NCBI GenBank assembly: GCA_007127575.1
Contig: SKZC01000262.1
Location: forward strand, 1 to 12,206
DNA: 12,206 bases
Direction of reading: 5' to 3'
DNA from: Gemmatimonadota bacterium
GTDB taxonomy: Bacteria > Gemmatimonadota > Gemmatimonadetes > Longimicrobiales > Gaopeijiaceae
The first letter of the stretch is position 1; the number at the start of each line of letters is the position of its first letter. The notes beneath the pieces were generated by a model. It did not search any database and was not told the DNA's origin. It saw nothing but the letters and a program-made list of their open reading frames with translations. Shown piece by piece: positions 1 to 6,930 of the stretch. The translations under genes were made by a program, and so were the position numbers.

Positions 1-422
1 AGGCGGCGCGGATCGCACAGATCCACGAACAGATCCGGGAGTTGCCCCGGGGGTACGGCACCTACCTGGGAGAGCGAGGGATCAACCTATCCGGAGGACA
101 GAAGCAGCGGGCCGCACTGGCCCGGGCCCTGGCCCGGGATCCGGTCCTCCTCATCCTGGACGACGCCATGAGCGCCGTGGACACCCACACGGAGGCGCGG
201 ATCCTGGAGCAACTCCGCTCCGCCCTGGAGGGCCGGACCACCTTCCTCATCAGCCACCGGCTCACCGCCGTCATGGACGCGGACCGGATCCTGGTCCTGG
301 AGGACGGCCGCCTGGTGGAGGAAGGGCGCCACATGGAGCTCCTCCAGAGTGGAGGGGTCTACGCGGGGCTCGTGCGGCGGCAGCTTCTGGAGCAGGATCT
401 GGAATCCGAGCTGGTCTCCTGA
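1..422 (+). CDS. ABC exporter subunit, C-terminal half of the nucleotide-binding domain (5' end outside window)
   Basis: The open frame runs in from the left edge (first full codon at base 3) and stops with TGA at 420-422, so only about 139 C-terminal residues are visible. They contain the ABC signature LSGGQKQR, the Walker B segment VLLILDDAMSAVD with the D-loop SAVD, and the switch histidine in ISHR, in the order and spacing of an ABC exporter ATPase. The residue after the Walker B aspartate is Asp (ILDD) where ATP-hydrolysing sites normally have Glu. Among known exporters this substitution marks the degenerate-site subunit of heterodimers such as TM287/288, BmrC/BmrD and MdlA/MdlB. I infer that a partner half-transporter lies upstream, because the next gene to the right is on the opposite strand. 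The Walker A motif and membrane domain lie outside the window. The transported substrate cannot be told. Confidence 0.93.
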   Translation, partial: AARIAQIHEQIRELPRGYGTYLGERGINLSGGQKQRAALARALARDPVLLILDDAMSAVDTHTEARILEQLRSALEGRTTFLISHRLTAVMDADRILVLEDGRLVEEGRHMELLQSGGVYAGLVRRQLLEQDLESELVS

Positions 423-429
423 CGGATTG

Positions 430-1158
430 CTAGATCCGCTCCATGAGGAAGTCGGGAGTGAAGCGGATGAGATAGGCGCTCAGGACCGTGAACATCCCGC
501 TCACCAGGAGGAGCCCCAGCAGGATGAGGAGGACCCCGGAGATCACCTCCACCAGCCCCAGGTAGCGCCGGAAGCGGGAGAAGTGGGTCAGGAATCGGTC
601 CAGAGCCAAGGCAGAGAGGAGGAACGGCACCGCCAACCCCATGGAGTAGACGAAGAGGAGCCCGACTCCGGCCCAGAAGGTCTCCTGGGCGGCGGCGAAG
701 GTGAGGATGGCCCCCAGGACGGGTCCGATGCAGGGGGTCCATCCGGCCCCGAAGGCCGCCCCCACCCCCACGGTCCCCATGTATCCCGCGGGGTTGCCCG
801 AGACGTGGAGCCGCCGCTCCCGGAGAAGGGGGGTGAGGCGGAGAAGTCCAGTGAGGTGGAGGCCGAAGACGATGATCACCACCCCTCCCACCCGGGCCAC
901 CCACTCCTCGTAGTGTCGGAAAAACTGGCCCAGGAAGGAGGCGGACGCTCCCAGGAGGAGGAAGACGAGGGTGAATCCGCCTACGAAGAGAAGGGCATGG
1001 GTCATGACGGCCCGCCGCTGGTTCCCCTCCTGGATCTCCTCCAGCGTCATCCCGGTGATGAAGGTGAGGAAGCTGGGAACCAGGGGGAGGACGCACGGGG
1101 AGAGGAACGAGAGGAGCCCGGCGCTCAACGCCACGAGGATGCCCACCGACTCCATCAT
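430..1158 (-). CDS. ccdA: CcdA-type thiol-disulfide interchange membrane protein
   Basis: This is a 242-residue, very hydrophobic protein with about six membrane segments (roughly residues 5-33, 50-77, 88-107, 127-158, 162-187 and 200-232). The two family-defining cysteine motifs are present: LSPCVLPLVP (Cys22) in the first segment and GWTPCIGP (Cys143) in the fourth. CcdA and the related DsbD core carry electrons from cytoplasmic thioredoxin across the membrane for cytochrome c maturation or periplasmic disulfide reduction. The length fits the short CcdA form without DsbD's periplasmic domains. The start ATG overlaps the TGA of the upstream phospholipase-D gene (ATGA, 1155-1158) and follows a purine-rich GGAGAGGAGAGGGGG ribosome site. 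It is the last gene of the minus-strand run and its TAG lies 7 bp from the stop of the convergent ABC gene. No ResA/CcmG-like partner is visible nearby. Confidence 0.93.
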   Translation of the reverse strand: MMESVGILVALSAGLLSFLSPCVLPLVPSFLTFITGMTLEEIQEGNQRRAVMTHALLFVGGFTLVFLLLGASASFLGQFFRHYEEWVARVGGVVIIVFGLHLTGLLRLTPLLRERRLHVSGNPAGYMGTVGVGAAFGAGWTPCIGPVLGAILTFAAAQETFWAGVGLLFVYSMGLAVPFLLSALALDRFLTHFSRFRRYLGLVEVISGVLLILLGLLLVSGMFTVLSAYLIRFTPDFLMERI

Positions 1159-2726
1159 GACCCCCTCTCCTCTCCTTCACCCACGCCCTCCCGCTCTTCT
1201 ACCGGCGGAGGAGGACCCGGGAGGTCGTATTCACCGCGAAGCTTCTGTACCAGAACCCGAACCGTGAGCACCAGCCCGAACCATCCCAGGAGCGCCGCTA
1301 GCGCCCAACCCACGAGACGGGGAAAAAAGCCCGCCACCGCAGCGGCCAGAAGCACGATGAACGCCACCGTGCTGAGGACCGTCCGATCCTCCCGCCCCAG
1401 GGTCCGACGGCCCGCAATGGCGTCCCCGAACTGGGAACCCGCCCGGACCAGGTCCGCCACCGTGAGGGTCTGGCCCCGGATCTCAGAGCGGAGCCACCGG
1501 GAGATTCCTCCGGAGAGGACCCCTTCCGGCTCCAGCGGCGTCACCCGGGTCTCCTCCTCCTCCATCTCCACTCCCACCTCCATGCGGCGAGGAAGGACCA
1601 CCTCCACCGAAGAGGCCTGATCCGCCAGGAAAAGGCCCTCCACCTGAAGGGAGAAGTCCCGGTCCAGAACGCCTACGTCCACCTCCCAGTTCCCCAGAAG
1701 GCTCGCCACGTTCAGGTTGCTGGAGCCGATCCGTGCCCAAAGGCCGTCGGCCACCGACGTCTTGGCGTGGATCATGGGCCCCTGCCACTCGAAGATGCGG
1801 ACGCCGGACTCCAGGAGGAACCGGTACCCCCCTCGGGAGAGGCTCCCCACCCAGGGCCAGTTGTTGTGCCCGGGCACCAGGATCCGGACATCCACGCCGT
1901 CCCGGGCCGCCGAGGCCAACGCCTCCCGTACGGGCCGGGGGGCCACGAAGTACGGGTCCGTGATCCAGAGCCGCTTCCGACAGACGGCGGCCATGAGCTG
2001 GGTGGCACGGTATACCCGGGAGCGCCACGGCAGTCCCTCGATGATCCAGACCGGGAGGTTCCCCGACGGGTCCACGGCGCCAGGGTCCGATCGATACTCC
2101 GGTGGGACCGGGTCGCCCAGCTCGGCCCAGATCCGCTCGAAGGTTCGGGCCAACTGAGCCGCTCCCGGACCCCGGACCTCCACCCCCGTGTCCCTCCACG
2201 GCGGCTGATCTCCCTGACCGGCCCACTCCTCGCCGATGCAGAAGCCTCCCACGAACGCCACCTCGCCGTCCACACAGACCAGCTTCCGATGATCCCGCTG
2301 GAAGAGCCCGAACGGGTCCCGGAGGCTGGGGGGGTTGAACGCCCGCACCTGGACTCCCGCTTCCCGGAAGGGGCGCCAGTAACGAGCCCGGGTGGCCCAG
2401 CACCCCACCCAGTCGTACAGGACCCGGACCTCCACTCCGGAGCGCGCCTTCTCCACCAGGGCGTCCCGGAAGGTGCGACCCACTCGGTCATCCCGGAGGA
2501 TGTAGTTCTCGAAGTGGACGAACCGCTTCGCTTTGCCGATGGCCTCCAGCCACGCGTCGAAGGCGTGGGGGCCGTCGAACTGGAGGAGGAGTCGGTTTCC
2601 GTCCATCCTCCGGGAGGATGTGGCCCGGGACATGGCCCGCTCGGGGAATGCGTCCCGATTCCCTCGGGGCAACGGGGTCCGGATCCGATCCGAAGTGGAT
2701 GGTCTGGTGGGGTCGGGACGAGACAT
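1155..2726 (-). CDS. Phospholipase D-family protein, ClsB-like cardiolipin synthase with a C-terminal membrane hairpin
   Basis: This 523-residue protein has two HKD motifs. One is HRKLVCVD (His146, Lys148, Asp153), followed by VGGFCIG. The other is HAKTSVAD (His320, Lys322, Asp327), followed by GSSNLN. Two HKD motifs define a PLD-superfamily phosphatidyltransferase or phospholipase. The layout resembles bacterial ClsB rather than ClsA, which has N-terminal membrane helices. Residues 1-40 are polar and probably disordered, and the core starts near MDGNRLLLQF. After the second HKD domain come two hydrophobic stretches (about 449-467 and 470-493), then a Pro/Glu-rich tail, so the enzyme is probably anchored to the inner membrane by its C-terminus. 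The ATG at 2726 has a short GGAG close upstream; Met32 or Met41 are alternative starts. The gene lies 33 bp after the ureohydrolase gene and overlaps ccdA by 4 bases. The reaction (two phosphatidylglycerols to cardiolipin) is inferred from family. Confidence 0.88.
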   Translation of the reverse strand: MSRPDPTRPSTSDRIRTPLPRGNRDAFPERAMSRATSSRRMDGNRLLLQFDGPHAFDAWLEAIGKAKRFVHFENYILRDDRVGRTFRDALVEKARSGVEVRVLYDWVGCWATRARYWRPFREAGVQVRAFNPPSLRDPFGLFQRDHRKLVCVDGEVAFVGGFCIGEEWAGQGDQPPWRDTGVEVRGPGAAQLARTFERIWAELGDPVPPEYRSDPGAVDPSGNLPVWIIEGLPWRSRVYRATQLMAAVCRKRLWITDPYFVAPRPVREALASAARDGVDVRILVPGHNNWPWVGSLSRGGYRFLLESGVRIFEWQGPMIHAKTSVADGLWARIGSSNLNVASLLGNWEVDVGVLDRDFSLQVEGLFLADQASSVEVVLPRRMEVGVEMEEEETRVTPLEPEGVLSGGISRWLRSEIRGQTLTVADLVRAGSQFGDAIAGRRTLGREDRTVLSTVAFIVLLAAAVAGFFPRLVGWALAALLGWFGLVLTVRVLVQKLRGEYDLPGPPPPVEEREGVGEGEERGS

Positions 2727-2759
2727 GATCTCCGTGGGAGCCGTGAAGGCCGTACGCCC

Positions 2760-3677
2760 TCAGAGCTCTTCCTGGAATCGGTAGCCGATGAGCTTGTAGA
2801 CGAGTTTCGCCGCTAGAAAGTCCGGAGCCCGGAGCCCGGGCACCGGCGCCAACTCCACCACATCGCACCCCACCACGGTGCGCTCGCGGAAGACCCTCCG
2901 GAGGAACCGGAGCGTCCGATACCAGTCCCCGCCACCGGGCTCGGGAGTGCCGGTGGACGGGACGAGGGAAGGGTCGAAGTAGTCCACGTCCACGGTAATG
3001 TAGACGGGGTCGTCCAGCGCCTCCAGGGCCCGGTCCATCCACCCATCGTCTTCCCACATCTCCCGGGCCCAGATGGCGGTGATCCCCCTTCCCTTCTCCC
3101 CTTCCAGCACCGCCACCTCTTCCGACGACACACCTCGGAGCCCCACCTGGACGTAGTCCGCCACGTCCAGGGTGCGGTAGGCGAAGGACGCGTGGGACCA
3201 GGGGGCGCCTTCGTAGCCGTCTCGGAGATCGGCGTGGGCATCGAGCTGCAGTACCGAGAGACGGCGGTCCAGACGGTTCGCGTGAGCCCGGATGGCGGGT
3301 CCCGAGAGGGCGTGCTCGCCACCCAGAAGGACCAGGAATCGATCTTCGAGATTTTCCAGGAGCCGCGCACAGGCGGCCTCCAACTCCTCCATGGCCGAAG
3401 AGGAGCCCTCCCGGGTCAACTCCAGCGCCGGAAGGGTGTGGATCCCTACCTGGGATGGCTCGCCTTCCAGCTCCTCGTCATAGAGCTCCACGAAGCGGGA
3501 GGCGGCCAGGATGGCGTCGGGCCCTCCCCGGGTCCCCCCGCCGTAGCTGGTGGTGGCCTCGTAGGGCACGGGCAGGACCACCGCCCTGGCAGAGGAGAGC
3601 TCCTGTTCCTCCCCTTCCAGTCCCAGAAAGGTGGCAGGGGCTCTCCAGGGTAGGTCTAGACGCTTTCGATGGGGCAC
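2760..3677 (-). CDS. speB: Agmatinase / arginase-superfamily ureohydrolase
   Basis: With a GTG start at 3677 the protein has 305 residues, close to the 306 of E. coli SpeB. The binuclear manganese-site motifs are all present in order: GGEHALSG (His122), DAHADLRD (Asp146, His148, Asp150), DVDYFDPS (Asp230, Asp232), and Glu246 in TGTPEPGGG. The N-terminal VVLPVPYEATTSYGGGT motif is also typical. Family members hydrolyse agmatine to putrescine and urea; related enzymes act on guanidinobutyrate or arginine, so the substrate is inferred. The open frame extends upstream to 3839, but that extension lies entirely inside the fur gene and reads as low-complexity Pro/Gly/Ser sequence. I therefore place the start at GTG 3677, which has an AGGG about 6 bases upstream and overlaps the end of fur by 22 bases. 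A later start would remove the residues preceding the conserved FLGLEG segment. The start is the least certain part of this call. Confidence 0.88.
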   Translation of the reverse strand: MPHRKRLDLPWRAPATFLGLEGEEQELSSARAVVLPVPYEATTSYGGGTRGGPDAILAASRFVELYDEELEGEPSQVGIHTLPALELTREGSSSAMEELEAACARLLENLEDRFLVLLGGEHALSGPAIRAHANRLDRRLSVLQLDAHADLRDGYEGAPWSHASFAYRTLDVADYVQVGLRGVSSEEVAVLEGEKGRGITAIWAREMWEDDGWMDRALEALDDPVYITVDVDYFDPSLVPSTGTPEPGGGDWYRTLRFLRRVFRERTVVGCDVVELAPVPGLRAPDFLAAKLVYKLIGYRFQEEL

Positions 3678-4156
3678 GTGAGACCCTGGTACGAGACCTG
3701 AGCTCCCGCTTCCTGGCACGCCCGGCAGAGGCCGTAGATCTCCAGCTTGTGGCGGGTGGGCTGGAAGTCGTACTGCCGTCCCACCCGGGCCTCCACTTCC
3801 TGGAGCTCGGGACTCTGGAACTCCCACACACCCCCGCATTCCACACAGATCAGGTGCTCGTGGACGGGCTGGGGAGAGAGGCGGTGCTCGTACCGCTTGA
3901 ACCCTTCGCCGAAGTCGTGCTCCTCCACCAACTGACTCCGGACCAGGAGATCTAGCGTCCGGTAGATGGTGGCCTTGCCGATCCGCTCACCCCGCTCCCG
4001 AAGGGTCTCCTCGATCTCATCCACCGAAAGGTGTTCGTCGGTGGAAAACACGACTTCCGCCACCACCTCCCGTTGCTGGGTGATGGGAAGACCCTGCTCC
4101 CTCAGATAGCGCCCAAAGAGGCGCACGAAGAGGGATGTGTCCGATGCGGTGCTCAC
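3656..4156 (-). CDS. Fur-family metal-responsive transcriptional regulator
   Basis: This 166-residue protein has the Fur layout. There is an N-terminal winged helix whose recognition helix is near residues 59-72 (IGKATIYRTLDLLV). The C-terminal metal-binding and dimerisation domain has CVEC (Cys104, Cys107) and CRAC (Cys144, Cys147), the usual structural zinc site. Candidate sensing ligands are His42, Glu90 (in KRYEH), His99, His101 (VHEH), Glu112 (VWEF) and His136. At the two positions where B. subtilis PerR has Asp85 and Asp104, this protein has Glu90 and Glu112, which is the Fur-like state. By that criterion an iron or other metal sensor is more likely than a peroxide sensor, but Zur or Mur cannot be excluded. 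The GTG start forms a GTGA overlap with the upstream gene's stop (4153-4156), which supports the start choice. It sits inside the operon, and I see no AT-rich Fur-box-like palindrome before it. Confidence 0.9.
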   Translation of the reverse strand: MSTASDTSLFVRLFGRYLREQGLPITQQREVVAEVVFSTDEHLSVDEIEETLRERGERIGKATIYRTLDLLVRSQLVEEHDFGEGFKRYEHRLSPQPVHEHLICVECGGVWEFQSPELQEVEARVGRQYDFQPTRHKLEIYGLCRACQEAGAQVSYQGLTCPIESV

Positions 4157-4596
4157 GTCTCGTTCGTCCCGGATGTCATGGGCGGCTCCTCCACGGCGTC
4201 GGGCGGTGGAAAGAGGGTGTCGAAGACTTCGGGGTCCCCTTCCACGGCGATCTCCTCCGGCTCTCCCGGGTCCTCCCCTCGCAACCGGCGGGAGACCCCA
4301 GCGATGATCCTGGGAAGACGGTCGGCGGGAACCCGACCCTCTTCTTCCAACTCCGCCTGGAAGAACTCCCGGTCGGCCCGTTCGGGGGATCCCCGGAAAC
4401 GGAGCGTGTGAACCTCTCGCTCACCGTCGTCGGCGCCGTAGCGGCTCACCACGATGAGGCCCGTCTCCCGGGTCTCCCACTCCAGGACCGGAAAGATCCA
4501 GAGCCGATCCACCGTGTCGGGCCCCATACGCTCCCGGAGGTGCTCCAGTGCCCGACGGAGACTCCCTCGTCGCCCCCCGTCCCTCTCCTCGGTCAC
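4153..4596 (-). CDS. Conserved-looking protein of unknown function, 147 aa
   Basis: I do not recognise this gene. It encodes a soluble, acidic protein of 147 residues with no signal peptide, membrane segment or cysteine. An N-terminal charged helix (SLRRALEHLRERMGPD) is followed by a segment that looks like beta strands (DRLWIFPVLEWET, then TGLIVVSRYGADD). A Glu/Arg-rich helical middle (residues about 75-110) leads into an acidic, Pro-rich tail. It is supported as a gene by 4-base GTGA overlaps at both ends, with the DHH gene (4593-4596) and with fur (4153-4156). That arrangement suggests translational coupling and makes a spurious frame unlikely. Its place between an NrnA-like phosphoesterase and a Fur regulator does not indicate a function. 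Confidence 0.75.
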   Translation of the reverse strand: MTEERDGGRRGSLRRALEHLRERMGPDTVDRLWIFPVLEWETRETGLIVVSRYGADDGEREVHTLRFRGSPERADREFFQAELEEEGRVPADRLPRIIAGVSRRLRGEDPGEPEEIAVEGDPEVFDTLFPPPDAVEEPPMTSGTNET

Positions 4597-5639
4597 TTTA
4601 CGCCGTCCCTGCCCCCCTGGTTCCGAATCCGGCGGGCCACGGCCAGCGTTTCCTCCAGAACCTGACCCTTCACCTCCTCCAGCTCCGCAGTCACCCGGGC
4701 CCCCGACGCCTTTACGTGGCCGCCCCCTCCGAACCGCCGGGCCACCTGGTTCACATCCAGGTCACCGGTGGATCGGAACGAGACCTTGGTGCTCCCGTCT
4801 TCCAGGGTGCGGAAGAGGATCCCCACCTCCACCCCCTCCACGGACCGCGGGTAGTCCACGAACCCATCCAGATCCTCGGGCGCCACCTCCAGCGCCTCGT
4901 AGGCATCCTGGGGAACCGTCATCCAAGCCACGAGACCGTCCTCGTCCACCTCCAACGTCCGGAGCGCTTCCCGGAGGAGGTGGAGGCGGCGGAGGGGATA
5001 GGAACCGTACACCTTCCGGTGGAGCTCCTCGGGTCGGACCCCGGCCTCCACCAGGTCGGCGGCCATCCGGAAGGCTCCCGGCGTGGCGTTGCTGAAGCGA
5101 AACGACCCGGTGTCCGTCAGGAGGGCCACGTAGAGCCCGTCCCGCATGGCCGGGGAGAGTCGGTCGCCCGAAGCCAGAACGAGGTCGTAGATCAGCTCCC
5201 CCGTGGCCGCCGCCGAGGGATCTCGGAACGAGATTCCCTTTACAGGCTTCTCCCCAGGCGGGTGGTGGTCCACCACCACCAACTGCGGAACCTCGTCGAA
5301 GAAGGGCTTCACCCGCCCCAGTCGAGGGGTCTCCCCGGTGTCCACCACCACCCCAAGCTCCGCTTGATCCACGATCCGGTCCGTCCGCTCCGTGCTGGGG
5401 CGAAGGAGCCAGTCCTCCTCAGGAAGGAGGAACCGGAACGCCGACGGAAAGGGCGTGGGGTTCAGGATCCAGACCTCCTTTCCTCGGCTTCGGAGCCACG
5501 CCGCCAGCGCCACCTGGCAGCCGGCGCCGTCTCCGTCAGCATTCAGGTGGGTGGTGAGTAGGATCCTGGAAGCGCCCTCCAGCGCATCCAGAACCTCGCG
5601 CACCGGGGCGTCTCGGTTCGGCGGTGTACGGTAGCTCAT
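4593..5639 (-). CDS. nrnA: DHH/DHHA1 phosphoesterase, NrnA-like (oligoribonuclease / pAp phosphatase)
   Basis: This 348-residue protein carries the DHH-family metal motifs in order. They are THLNADGDG (His31, Asp35, Asp37), VVVDTG (Asp100), VVVDHHPPG (Asp124, His125, His126) and LLTDTGSFRFSN (Asp176). The C-terminal DHHA1 substrate-binding motif FGGGGHVKASGA spans residues 303-314. This size and domain order match NrnA, which removes nucleotides from short oligoribonucleotides and dephosphorylates 3'-phosphoadenosine 5'-phosphate. Other cyclic-dinucleotide or pAp phosphodiesterases share the fold, so exact specificity is inferred. The frame is open upstream to 5816, but the ATG at 5639 forms an ATGA overlap with the stop of the PHP gene. 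Residues before it look like non-coding read-through, so I chose that start. The downstream end overlaps the unknown 147-aa gene by 4 bases. Confidence 0.9.
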   Translation of the reverse strand: MSYRTPPNRDAPVREVLDALEGASRILLTTHLNADGDGAGCQVALAAWLRSRGKEVWILNPTPFPSAFRFLLPEEDWLLRPSTERTDRIVDQAELGVVVDTGETPRLGRVKPFFDEVPQLVVVDHHPPGEKPVKGISFRDPSAAATGELIYDLVLASGDRLSPAMRDGLYVALLTDTGSFRFSNATPGAFRMAADLVEAGVRPEELHRKVYGSYPLRRLHLLREALRTLEVDEDGLVAWMTVPQDAYEALEVAPEDLDGFVDYPRSVEGVEVGILFRTLEDGSTKVSFRSTGDLDVNQVARRFGGGGHVKASGARVTAELEEVKGQVLEETLAVARRIRNQGGRDGVK

Positions 5640-6328
5640 GAAGTGGGCTCCAGCTTCGAATGGTGGGCAGGCGTGGGAGGAAGCTTCTTCCGGAGCTTGG
5701 CCCAGGTGGAGGCGATGTGGACCCAGCGCGGGGAGGTCCGGCCCTCCACGCGGGCGTCGGCCAGCGCTTCCAGGAGGGCCCCGGGCTCGTTGGGATGGTG
5801 GGGCACCTCCACCCAAGACCGGCCCACCTCACCCACGGTGTGCGCGTCGGAGCCGGCTCCGACGAGGCGGGAATGTCGACGAGCCAGCTCCTCGCCCCGG
5901 CGGTTCCGGGCCATGGGCCGGAGCCGGCTGTTCATCACCTCCACCACATCCGCCAGAGGCGCCAGCTCCTCCGCCAGGCGTCCGCCCCCCCCCTTGCCCG
6001 GTGCGTAGGGGTGGGGGAGATAGACGATCCCACCCTGTTCCCGGATGCGTCGACACGTCTCCCGGGCCGGCGTCCCTCGAGGGATTTCGTCGGTAAGGTA
6101 GAGGCCGATGATATCCACCCCCTCCGCCGTCCGGACTTCTTCTCCGGGGATGACCTCCTCGGGAAACCGGCGGTGGAGCTCCAGCGTGGGCAGAAGTCGG
6201 TCGTGATCCGTGACCCCGATTCGGCTGATCCCCTGGTCCCGGGCCCGCCGGATCACCTTCTCCGGGTCCGAGAGGCAATCGTAGGAGGTCCAGGTGTGGA
6301 GGTGAAGGTCCAGGCGGATGCGACTCAC
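5636..6328 (-). CDS. PHP-domain metal-dependent phosphoesterase
   Basis: With a GTG start at 6328 this is a 230-residue PHP-domain protein. Metal-ligand motifs are visible as DLHLHTWTSYD (His9, His11, Asp17), GVTDHD (Asp41, His42), IPGEEV (Glu63), YLPHPY (His106) and GSDAHT (Asp161, His163). PHP proteins are tri- or dinuclear metal phosphoesterases. The stand-alone short form includes enzymes acting on small nucleotides such as pAp or on RNA 5' ends, as well as histidinol phosphatases. I cannot assign the substrate; adjacency to the NrnA-like gene favours a nucleotide. The start overlaps the coaE stop (GTGA, 6325-6328) and follows a good GGAGGGGAGG ribosome site. The long frame upstream to 6640 is antiparallel-style read-through inside coaE. 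A run of nine C bases on the plus strand (5985-5993) encodes the Gly-rich loop near residues 113-116. The C-terminal 25 residues are basic and Pro-rich. Confidence 0.88.
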   Translation of the reverse strand: MSRIRLDLHLHTWTSYDCLSDPEKVIRRARDQGISRIGVTDHDRLLPTLELHRRFPEEVIPGEEVRTAEGVDIIGLYLTDEIPRGTPARETCRRIREQGGIVYLPHPYAPGKGGGGRLAEELAPLADVVEVMNSRLRPMARNRRGEELARRHSRLVGAGSDAHTVGEVGRSWVEVPHHPNEPGALLEALADARVEGRTSPRWVHIASTWAKLRKKLPPTPAHHSKLEPTS

Positions 6329-6930
6329 GCCTCCCCTCCGTCCCGGAGCGTTCTCAGGAGGGCCAGCGCCTGCTCCTCCAGCGCCTCCAACGTCCCGTCG
6401 TTTTCCAGGACGAAGTCGGCCCGCTCCCGCTTGAGCTCCGCGGCCATCTGGGCGCCCATGATCCTGGAGGCTTCCTCTGCGTCCACCCCCGGGCGTGCCT
6501 CCAAGCGCTCCCGCCGCAGCTCCTCCGGCGCATCCACCAGGACCACCACGTCGAACCCCTCCGCCAAGCCCGCTTCGAAGAGGAGAGGGATCTCGCTCAC
6601 GGCCAGCGCCGCCCCCCCGGCCTGGACCCGGGCCTCCCACCGGTCCCGGACACGGCGAATGCGAGGGTGGAGAACGGCCTCCAGCGTCCGTCTGGCCTCA
6701 GGGTCCTTGAACACCCGGTTTCGGACCCGGTCCCGGTCCAACGCGCCCCTGGAGTCCAGAACGTCACGGCCCAGAGCCTCCACCACCGCGGCAAGCCCCT
6801 CGGATCCGGGAGCCGTGACCTGACGGCTCAGGTCATCGGCGCTCACCACGGGGACGCCGGCCTCCCGCCAGATCCGGGCCACCTCGCTCTTTCCCGACGC
6901 TACGTTTCCCGTGAGGGCCACCCTCTTCAC
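6325..6930 (-). CDS. coaE: Dephospho-CoA kinase
   Basis: CoaE phosphorylates the 3'-hydroxyl of dephospho-CoA, the last step of coenzyme A synthesis. The 201-residue length is typical. Visible motifs are the P-loop GNVASGKS (residues 8-15), SADDLSR (Asp32, Asp33, acceptor-site region), LHPRI (87-91), EIPLLFEAG (113-121, lid/core region), VLVDAPEE (130-137) and the C-terminal ADFVLENDG (171-179). The start is GTG at 6930, giving MKRVALTG, and it makes a GTGA overlap with the stop of the GspG-like gene. The same frame stays open to 7338, but that part lies inside the upstream gene and lacks CoaE similarity. The ribosome site before the GTG is poor (GC-rich), so translation is probably coupled to the gene before it. 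Confidence 0.95.
   Translation of the reverse strand: MKRVALTGNVASGKSEVARIWREAGVPVVSADDLSRQVTAPGSEGLAAVVEALGRDVLDSRGALDRDRVRNRVFKDPEARRTLEAVLHPRIRRVRDRWEARVQAGGAALAVSEIPLLFEAGLAEGFDVVVLVDAPEELRRERLEARPGVDAEEASRIMGAQMAAELKRERADFVLENDGTLEALEEQALALLRTLRDGGEA

Noticed and set aside
423..429. Terminator between the convergent ABC and ccdA genes
   Set aside because: Only 7 bases separate the stops and I saw no hairpin around them.
349..1620. 423-aa open frame on the plus strand opposite ccdA and the PLD gene
   Set aside because: Low-complexity Glu/Gly/Pro-rich translation, with CcdA and PLD motifs on the other strand.
3678..3839. N-terminal extension of the ureohydrolase frame
   Set aside because: It lies wholly within the fur coding region, has no similarity to the family, and would make the protein about 54 residues longer than usual.
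5261..5280. GGTGGT...ACCACC inverted-repeat-like sequence
   Set aside because: It is imperfect at the centre and explained by the codons of the VVVDHH metal-binding motif of the DHH protein.
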